Below, in pieces: positions 6,854-12,535 of a stretch of 12,535 nucleotides of DNA. The notes beneath the pieces were generated by a model that saw only the letters and a list, made by a program, of their open reading frames with translations, did no database searches and was not told where the DNA came from. The DNA is from Methanobacteriota archaeon (GTDB lineage: Archaea > Methanobacteriota > Methanobacteria > Methanobacteriales > Methanobacteriaceae), in NCBI GenBank assembly GCA_023440975.1, contig JAEZRD010000104.1, forward strand, positions 1 to 12,535, given 5' to 3'. Positions within the stretch are counted from its first letter, which is position 1. The number at the start of each line of letters is the position of its first letter. The position numbers were made by a program, and so were the translations under genes.

Positions 6854-6877
6854 GTTACAATGTTACTTTGTTACACC
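6854..6877 (+). repeat. Iteron block 2: three tandem 8-bp GTTACnnn units
   Basis: The units are GTTACAAT, GTTACTTT and GTTACACC, again head to tail. The block begins 43 bp after block 1, close to four helical turns, with a pure A/T spacer at 6832-6853 between them that could unwind easily. An A-run follows directly. Confidence 0.75.
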
Positions 6878-6924
6878 AAAAAAAAATAATGATTAAGAAA
6901 AATCTACAAGTTAGACGACGTTGC

Positions 6925-6932
6925 TTTATATA
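6925..6932 (+). promoter_or_regulatory. Candidate box A for the 821-codon helicase gene
   Basis: TTTATATA here is a very good archaeal TATA element. Transcription would start near 6955, giving a leader of about 80 bases. It lies about 50 bp after the last iteron, so proteins bound to the iterons could well affect this promoter. A weaker alternative is TTTATAAT near 6982. Confidence 0.45.
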
Positions 6933-7033
6933 CTAATGACCTATAAAAATACTTCTAAAATTATAAGGAATGAAATAAATCTTTATAATTTTGAATTTTT
7001 TAAAATAAAAAATGAGAGGTTAAAAAAAAGCAA

Positions 7034-9499
7034 ATGCTAACAAAAGAAAATGAAAATAAAAAAATGTATTTAAGCAAAAAAATAGAATCACATGGAAAAA
7101 ATGTGATATTTTTTGAGTTTGAACTACTATACAATGAAAATAGTAAAAAAGAATTATTTTTATACTATTTTGATAAAAGTAAAGGAGATACAGGAATATA
7201 CCCTGTAGAGTGCATGATTAGTCCTGAAAGTTTAATTAATTATCCAGATTATATGGAAAATCCTACAATAAAAGGGATAAATAGAAAAATTTACCAATTA
7301 CACTTAAACAGTGCAATAGACAAGGACACTAGTCAAGTAAACTCAATAAAATCAACGGAAGAATTAATAAAAAATTTAGCTGATGTAATTTCCGGAAATT
7401 ATGAAAATCAACTAAATAAAACAAATAGTGAAAAATTACAAAACAAAATTAAAGAATTAAAGAAAAAAGTACCAAACAATAATAGCACCATGAATACTGA
7501 AATAGATAGTAAAACCCACCTACGTAAACTAGATTATGAAGAGAAAATAAGTCTACAAGAATTATTGAAAAAATATTTAGATAATCCTATTTTTTTATCT
7601 AACTTAATTAAATGGTTCTATGATGAAAAATTTAATAAAGAAACCTTGTATGAATTATTCACTTCAAATGACAATTTAACTAAAGAATCAAAATCATTAA
7701 TCGATGAAGTTTATAATGATGATGAAAGATTTACAGGTCAAAATCTAGTTCGCAGAGCAACTTTAGATGATAAGGATTATGATTTGTTATTCAATATTAT
7801 AAATTTATCTAAATTAAATTATACTAGAATAACACACACAATATCTGATGACACTAGTTTTGTAAGTGATCCTAAGAAATGTAAAGTTTTAAAAGAAAAG
7901 GCAAACGAGAATAATAAAGGAATAGATATATTCCATTCAACAATTATTGAATCTATACCTATTGAAATCATTAAATATGAAAATAAAATATTAAGTGAAG
8001 AACCTACTTTTAGGATTAAATGGAAATCAAGAAAATCTACTTTTTACACTCCAGTTGCAGATATTGGAGTAAATCTTAAAGATATACAAGATATTTTACT
8101 TAACCGGGGAGAAATAGTAAACAAGTATGAATCATCTAATGCTATTTCTTCTCTAGTTAAGGAATTTGAATACAGAGATTTAATGATAGTTAAGACTGAT
8201 ATTCAAAAGCCTGGTTTCTATTATGATGAGGATAATGATGAAATTAATATTGTAAAATATGAATTAAATCAACCAAGTAATGAGGAACTTTTAAAAGGTG
8301 TTGAAGTTTTAGATTCTTTAAAACTATTTTTTGATGGGCAATTGGATAAATTAGCAACTATTCTAAAGTGGGGTTGGATTAGTCCATTTTTTTATTGTAT
8401 GAAACAAAAAGGAAATCAGAGTGTCAGTTATTTATCTTTAAGTGGTGTGGCTGGAACTGGTAAAACCACAATTGGTCGAATTGCATTATATTTATGGAAT
8501 CATCCAATTGATGGGATAAATGATATTAGTGGAGCGAAAGCAGGATCAGTAGCACGATTAGGGGATATTATTAATCATGAAACTTTTCCAACCATTATTA
8601 ATGAAAGCAGTGACATGTTTAATGAAAAAAATATGAGGGAACTAATTAAAAGTGGAGCATATGGTTTAGTTGCACGGGCTCGTTATGAGGGGAATAATTT
8701 AAAAACTTTTTTAGCATTATCTCCCTTAATTTTCACCCAAAATGGTTATCTTCCTGAAGATGATGGAATAATTCGAAGATTTTATGAATTACGATACAAC
8801 CTATCAGAACAAAAAACTAAGGAAGAGAAAAAAGCTTTTGAAAAAGCTTTTGAAATAAATAAACCCAAAATTTCCAAATTAAACCATCTTAAAAGTATAA
8901 GTCATTTTATAGCAAATGAGATTATAAGTGCCCCTGAATTATTAGATCTAGATTGTGATGAATTAGCAGTAACCTTATTACATAGATTATATTTTGATTT
9001 AAACTTAGATTTTCCAGAATGGTTAAATTTACTTGTTGAGAATTATGATTTAAATGAGATGTATAATATTCAAGATGAAACCATAAGAAGTTTTCTTGTA
9101 GATAATATTAATCGTACACATACTGAAAGGGTTAAAGATGCATCATACACTTCTGATGGTTTAGATTTGTATCTGGATATGGATCTTGATGATGGGATAA
9201 ATCTTAGAGTTGATACTATCTTAACAAAACAGTTAATTAGTTGGATGATACTTAAAAAAACAAGATATGGTGATATGAAAGTTTGTTTAACTACTGAATT
9301 TCCTAAGCAGTTAAAAGAAAAAACAGGTATTGATTATCACCTTAGCACATTAGCTCAAATAATGGGATTTAAGTATGGAACCCAAAATTTTGGTAAAAAA
9401 GAAGGGAGTGATAAATCTAATAGGAAAAGAGTTATGTATACAAGTTTAGAAAATTTTAAAAATTATTTATTTCCTACTGAAGTATTTGAAGAAGTATAA
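7034..9499 (+). CDS. AAA+ replication helicase-like protein of a mobile element (SF3/DUF927-like core)
   Basis: 821 codons, very rich in Lys, Asn, Ile and Glu. The ATPase core spans about 430-590: Walker A GVAGTGKTT (471-479), a Walker B-like strand TIINESS (520-526), a sensor-1 type LIFTQNG ending at N570, and an arginine-finger type GIIRRF (578-583). The order and the short lid resemble SF3 and DUF927-type primase-helicases more than MCM. Residues 1-430 are unrecognised, with a Lys-rich coiled stretch at about 133-146. The last 100 residues (TILTKQLISWM to the end) look like a winged helix for DNA binding. The start ATG has GAGAGGT 13 bases upstream, and a stop at 7013 bars an earlier start. 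It lies just after the iteron region and 108 bp before the Cdc6-like gene. A helicase or initiator role is inferred; the exact family is unproven. Confidence 0.7.
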   Translation: MLTKENENKKMYLSKKIESHGKNVIFFEFELLYNENSKKELFLYYFDKSKGDTGIYPVECMISPESLINYPDYMENPTIKGINRKIYQLHLNSAIDKDTSQVNSIKSTEELIKNLADVISGNYENQLNKTNSEKLQNKIKELKKKVPNNNSTMNTEIDSKTHLRKLDYEEKISLQELLKKYLDNPIFLSNLIKWFYDEKFNKETLYELFTSNDNLTKESKSLIDEVYNDDERFTGQNLVRRATLDDKDYDLLFNIINLSKLNYTRITHTISDDTSFVSDPKKCKVLKEKANENNKGIDIFHSTIIESIPIEIIKYENKILSEEPTFRIKWKSRKSTFYTPVADIGVNLKDIQDILLNRGEIVNKYESSNAISSLVKEFEYRDLMIVKTDIQKPGFYYDEDNDEINIVKYELNQPSNEELLKGVEVLDSLKLFFDGQLDKLATILKWGWISPFFYCMKQKGNQSVSYLSLSGVAGTGKTTIGRIALYLWNHPIDGINDISGAKAGSVARLGDIINHETFPTIINESSDMFNEKNMRELIKSGAYGLVARARYEGNNLKTFLALSPLIFTQNGYLPEDDGIIRRFYELRYNLSEQKTKEEKKAFEKAFEINKPKISKLNHLKSISHFIANEIISAPELLDLDCDELAVTLLHRLYFDLNLDFPEWLNLLVENYDLNEMYNIQDETIRSFLVDNINRTHTERVKDASYTSDGLDLYLDMDLDDGINLRVDTILTKQLISWMILKKTRYGDMKVCLTTEFPKQLKEKTGIDYHLSTLAQIMGFKYGTQNFGKKEGSDKSNRKRVMYTSLENFKNYLFPTEVFEEV

Positions 9500-9607
9500 A
9501 AAAAAGGTGGATGTTTATTATTTTTCAAATGCTCTCGGATTATCTTATTATACTCATTAATTATAAAAAAATTAAATAATTAAAACACAATTTTTTTGGT
9601 GGAGGAA

Positions 9608-10447
9608 ATGAAAAATTGGGATTCCAAGAGCATTATCGAACAGGAAGGGACAATATTTTTAAATAGTGAAATTTTCAAAATAAATTACCTTTTAAATGAA
9701 TATCCTTTCAGAGAAGGACAATACAAAGAAATGTTAGCATATAGTAAAGAGGTGAAAAATGGTAAAGCCCCGAAAAATATGTTATTAAAAGGAACATTTG
9801 CTACAGGTAAAACTAGCATACTGAAACTTTATTTAAGAACAATGAAGGATGATTATCCAAATATTATCATTTCTTATATTAATTGTAATATAAATAGAAC
9901 TGAAAATGAAATATTTAATAAGATATATGAATCCATTTTTGATTTGCATAAAAAACAAGGAAGCCACACTAAATGGTTATACAATAAATGTTTTAGAAAA
10001 CTGGAAACAGCGAATAAAACATTAATATTAGGATTAGATGACATTGAAGGTATAAAGAATAAAATAGAATTAAATAATTTATTTTCAAAGTTATTAAGAG
10101 TTAAAGAATTATATCCTAAGGTTAAAATTAGTTTAATCATTGTGGGGCATACAAATATTGAATTAAATTTAGAAAATAAAGTAAAAACTGTAATGGTCTC
10201 CCTACCAATAGAATTTCCTAGTTATAATAAAGAACAAATCTATCAAATATTAAAATCTAGATGCGAAATAGGGTTTTATCCTGGAGTAATTAGTGAAGAA
10301 ATACTAAAATTAGTTGTTGATGAAACATATGATCGGGGCAACTTACGTGATGGAATTAACATCCTAGGTGCTGCAGGAGCATGTGCAGAAATAGATAATT
10401 CTAGTAAAATTCTTAAAAAACATTTGAAATTAAATTTGAAAAAATAA
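9608..10447 (+). CDS. Short Orc1/Cdc6-like AAA+ initiator ATPase lacking the winged helix
   Basis: About 279 codons. Numbered from ATG 9608, Walker A is GTFATGKTS (62-70), Walker B LILGLDDI (139-146), sensor 1 LIIVGHTN (176-183), and sensor 2/lid YDRGNLRDGINIL (241-253) followed by GAAGACAE, closely matching the Orc1/Cdc6 lid pattern. Normal archaeal Orc1/Cdc6 proteins run near 380-410 residues with a C-terminal winged helix that binds origins. This one stops soon after the lid, with no frameshifted remainder visible. Upstream TTG (9596) and GTG (9599) starts are in frame; ATG is preferred although GGTGGAGG is very close to it. With the helicase before it and the iterons beyond, it probably loads the helicase or controls copy number. 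MoxR- or IstB-type loaders are less likely given the lid. Confidence 0.78.
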   Translation: MKNWDSKSIIEQEGTIFLNSEIFKINYLLNEYPFREGQYKEMLAYSKEVKNGKAPKNMLLKGTFATGKTSILKLYLRTMKDDYPNIIISYINCNINRTENEIFNKIYESIFDLHKKQGSHTKWLYNKCFRKLETANKTLILGLDDIEGIKNKIELNNLFSKLLRVKELYPKVKISLIIVGHTNIELNLENKVKTVMVSLPIEFPSYNKEQIYQILKSRCEIGFYPGVISEEILKLVVDETYDRGNLRDGINILGAAGACAEIDNSSKILKKHLKLNLKK

Positions 10448-10496
10448 GAAATTTGAGTATTTAGAAAAAAGAAAAAATCTTAAATAAAAATTTTTT

Positions 10497-10706
10497 TTAT
10501 AATTTTCTGTGAGGGTAATTGTTCTTAACATATCTTTCGAAATATGTTTCTTTATCCTCAATACTCATTAATTTATCATGTACCTTAACTGGTACACGGG
10601 CGAAATGATAAACTTCCCCTTCATTTGTTTCTACTTCTAAAACTTTACTAGTATTATCATAACCTACAGCAGTTAAGAAGTCAGATTCTATTGGAGTACG
10701 TTCCAT
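10497..10706 (-). CDS. KTSC-domain small protein
   Basis: 69 codons. It fits the KTSC domain: VGYDNTSKVLEVETNEGEVYHF, then a VPVKVHDKLM strand and helix, then ETYFERYVKNNYPHRKL. Such domains occur alone or joined to other modules in phages, plasmids and bacterial or archaeal genomes, and their role is not settled; RNA or protein binding has been suggested. The usual K-T-S-C residues are not all present (IESDFL at the front). The start is firm: GAGGTGTAAT precedes the ATG by about 5 bases. It converges on the Cdc6-like gene, 49 bp apart, and diverges from the helicase gene to the right. Confidence 0.8.
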   Translation of the reverse strand: MERTPIESDFLTAVGYDNTSKVLEVETNEGEVYHFARVPVKVHDKLMSIEDKETYFERYVKNNYPHRKL

Positions 10707-10980
10707 TTTTATTACACCTCAAATTGTTTTAATTATAAAAGGAAGGCATTTTTTTTATTATTTTTTCCTAAATTATTTAACTAAAATTTTAATGATAGCA
10801 TTAGCTAAAAGAAAAAAATATATCAGAAAAATTTTTTTTATTTATAAAAATAAATCTTTTTTTTATTAAAAGAAAATATATTAAATTTTTATACCTTTTT
10901 TTATCCCTTTTTTTTCTTGAATTCTACAATTATATTATTTGTAATCCATCATTATATATAATTCACTATTTTACTAACAA

Positions 10981-11002
10981 AAAATTCAATGAAAATTCAA
11001 TG
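10981..11002 (+). repeat. Tandem 11-bp direct repeat (AAAATTCAATG x2)
   Basis: Two identical, adjacent 11-mers lie directly upstream of the box A at 11009. One-helix-turn spacing next to a promoter suits an operator or activator site for the XPD-like gene. Confidence 0.55.
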
Positions 11003-11008
11003 ATAAAT

Positions 11009-11016
11009 ACTTAAAT
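11009..11016 (+). promoter_or_regulatory. Candidate box A for the XPD/DinG-like helicase
   Basis: CTTAAATA resembles the methanogen TATA element. It would put transcription start near 11038, about 35 bases before the likely start codon. Confidence 0.4.
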
Positions 11017-11072
11017 ATGCATAAAAAACAAACCTAAGCATTAATAAAATTACTACATACTAATGAGGGGGA

Positions 11073-12535
11073 TTGGAACTAATTTTAAAAAACGAATACT
11101 ACTACGATGCAAAAGAATATTTTCCCTATGAAAATCCACGCCAAGATCAAATAGAAGCAACCGTAGATATATTAACTGCTTTTAAGGAAAATAATTACAA
11201 ATATGCTATTCTTGATGCAGGTACAGGTTTTGGTAAAAGTGCAGTAGCACGAACATTAGTAGAATTATATGCAGATGAATATGAACTTAAAAGTTTCATA
11301 TTAACCAACACCAAACAATTACAACACCAATATGCTAAAGAAACACGGAATAATCATTTTGATGTAGATTATGTTGTTGGTTTAGGTAGAAGTAATTTTG
11401 CTTGCAGACACTCACTAAACCCAGAAACTGAAGAGTATAATTTCACCTGTGATAATGGAGATTGTCAAAGAGCAAAAAGAAATGATGAATTTGAATGCAT
11501 ATATGGAACCGTAGATGGATACCCTCCAATAAATGGTGGTTGCTTTTATTGGAAAAATAAAGGAGAATGTATGCTCTCAGATGTAGCATTAATTAATTAC
11601 AATGTTTTATTATCCGATAATCAGTTTGTAAATCATTACAGTAAACGTGACTTAATGATTTGTGATGAAGCACATAATATTGAAAACAAGATAATGGATG
11701 AAGTATGTATTGATTTAACCGAAACCACACTAAAACGTGACATTGACTTAAAATTTAAGAATGAAGACTTTAAAAAGTTAAGCCTAGAATACTGGATTGA
11801 GGAAATAGAAAAAATAATCGAAAAATATGAAAATAACCTAAAAGATTACGGAGATGAAATGAACAATAAACAATTTAACCATTTCGACCGCACCCGTAAA
11901 AACTTAACATACCGTAAAAGAGAAATCGAAACCAACCCCGAATTATGGGTTGTATGCCCCTCAAAACCAAACGAACGATTCAGAAACATAAAATTCAAAC
12001 CAATACACATCAGAGACTACACAGAACCATACCTACTAAAATCTGGGGATGTACGATTATTTATGAGTGGAAGCTTTATTGACCCTGAACAATTCTGCAG
12101 AGACCTTGGAATCAACCCAGAAGAAGTATACTACAGAAAAGCAGAATCAATCTTCAACACAAAAGAAAACAACAGCATACAAATAGACTACGCTGGAAAA
12201 TTAAGTAGAAACTACCGAGAACGAACACTACCAAAAACAATACCAATCCTTGAGAAAATCTTTAAAAAACACTCACAAGAAAAAGGACTAATCCATTGTA
12301 ACAGCCAACTCTTTGCAAATTACATAATGAATAATATACACAATAATCGTTTAATGACCTACGACTCACACTCCCGAGATCCAAATGAAAGAATAGATGC
12401 CAAACTAAAAGAATTTAAAGAATCCAAAGAACCAAAAATAATGGCATCCTACAGTATGAACGAAGGAGTGGACCTCCCCTACGATGAATGCAGATTCCAA
12501 ATAATCTTCAAAATACCATTCCCCTACCTTGGAGA
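11073..12535 (+). CDS. XPD/DinG-type Fe-S superfamily 2 helicase, 3' end cut by the window
   Basis: 487 codons are visible and the gene runs off the right edge. Motif Q-like NPRQDQIEA (21-29) and Walker A DAGTGFGKS (48-56) are followed by an Fe-S type insertion opened by GRSNFAC and holding six cysteines (C111, C126, C131, C142, C157, C166). Walker B is CDEAHNIE with DEAH at 198-201, and the last visible part has GVDLPYDECRF and IIFKIPFPYLG, the motif V/VI region. These enzymes unwind DNA 5' to 3' in repair or replication. A stop at 11064 limits the start; TTG at 11073 after GAGGGG is the only usual start codon near, though spacing is tight. The order of motifs and cysteines makes the family firm; repair against element-borne function is open. 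Confidence 0.88.
   Translation, partial: MELILKNEYYYDAKEYFPYENPRQDQIEATVDILTAFKENNYKYAILDAGTGFGKSAVARTLVELYADEYELKSFILTNTKQLQHQYAKETRNNHFDVDYVVGLGRSNFACRHSLNPETEEYNFTCDNGDCQRAKRNDEFECIYGTVDGYPPINGGCFYWKNKGECMLSDVALINYNVLLSDNQFVNHYSKRDLMICDEAHNIENKIMDEVCIDLTETTLKRDIDLKFKNEDFKKLSLEYWIEEIEKIIEKYENNLKDYGDEMNNKQFNHFDRTRKNLTYRKREIETNPELWVVCPSKPNERFRNIKFKPIHIRDYTEPYLLKSGDVRLFMSGSFIDPEQFCRDLGINPEEVYYRKAESIFNTKENNSIQIDYAGKLSRNYRERTLPKTIPILEKIFKKHSQEKGLIHCNSQLFANYIMNNIHNNRLMTYDSHSRDPNERIDAKLKEFKESKEPKIMASYSMNEGVDLPYDECRFQIIFKIPFPYLG

Larger units (their letters stand above)
6479..7033. other. Gene-free region with origin-like architecture
   Basis: These 555 bases hold no credible gene. They separate the minus-strand chromosomal block from the plus-strand replication genes. 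The core GTTAC occurs ten times between 6649 and 6877: seven in plus orientation (6676, 6811, 6819, 6827, 6854, 6862, 6870) and three in minus (6649, 6659, 6755). Around them are an 8-bp inverted repeat, a C-rich tract, A/T-only stretches (6832-6853 and about 6879-6888) and a box A. This is the layout of an iteron replication origin or of a dense operator controlling the helicase gene. Confidence 0.6.
10707..11072. other. AT-rich divergent intergenic region
   Basis: No gene was found in these 366 bases between the divergent KTSC and XPD-like genes. The left half is low-complexity A/T with several oligo-T and oligo-A runs. The right half has a TTATATATAA element (10952-10961), a tandem 11-bp repeat and a box A. 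Both genes most likely take their promoters from here. Confidence 0.5.

Noticed and set aside
6811..6877. The GTTAC repeats as a CRISPR array.
   Set aside because: Units are 8 bp and directly joined, with no 25-40 bp repeats or unique spacers, and no cas gene is near.
6479..7033. A tRNA or other structured RNA in the long gap beside the putative element, as an integration site.
   Set aside because: No cloverleaf, T-loop GTTCRA sequence or G/C-rich stem was found; in A/T-rich methanogens real RNAs stand out by high G+C, and nothing here does.
9511..9579. 22-codon plus-strand reading frame between helicase and Cdc6-like gene, with GGTGG just before its ATG.
   Set aside because: The ribosome-binding match touches the ATG with no spacing, the peptide has no recognisable pattern, and such short frames are expected in A/T-rich gaps.

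Overview
The window looks like a piece of a very AT-rich methanogenic archaeon, most likely Methanobacteriales (Methanosphaera or Methanobrevibacter type). The reasons are an archaeosine tRNA-guanine transglycosylase, an archaeal nascent polypeptide-associated complex protein, an Orc1/Cdc6-type ATPase, an XPD/DinG-type helicase with an Fe-S cysteine cluster, archaeal Shine-Dalgarno sequences (GGTGAT/GGAGG) and TATA-like box A elements. The genus is inferred from composition and family likeness, not from a search.

Layout. From about 120 to 6480 every gene is on the minus strand. In transcription order these are a secreted or membrane-anchored Asn-rich small protein (6478-5969), tgtA (5837-3852), nac (3782-3432), a calcineurin-like metallophosphoesterase (3382-2645), then after a 286-bp AT-rich gap a two-gene operon: a NYN/Zc3h12a-like ribonuclease (2358-1327) overlapping by 8 bp a GGDD-motif palm-domain protein with a hydrophobic C-terminal tail (1334-123).

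From about 6600 to 10450 the strand and character change. A 555-bp gene-free stretch carries ten copies of a GTTAC core, including two blocks of three tandem 8-bp units, an 8-bp inverted repeat, a C-rich G-free tract and A/T-only runs. It is followed on the plus strand by an 821-codon AAA+ (SF3/primase-helicase-like) protein and a short Orc1/Cdc6-like ATPase that lacks the C-terminal winged helix. Iterons, helicase and initiator together look like a replication module of an integrated plasmid or virus, or its remnant. No integrase, att repeat or tRNA was seen. Next come a minus-strand 69-codon KTSC-domain protein and a plus-strand XPD/DinG-like Fe-S helicase that runs off the right edge.

The two parts most worth following up are the RNase plus GGDD-palm membrane protein operon, which has the parts of a nucleotide-signalling or RNA-surveillance system, and the iteron-helicase-Cdc6 replication module. 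Both functional readings are inferences from motifs and layout.
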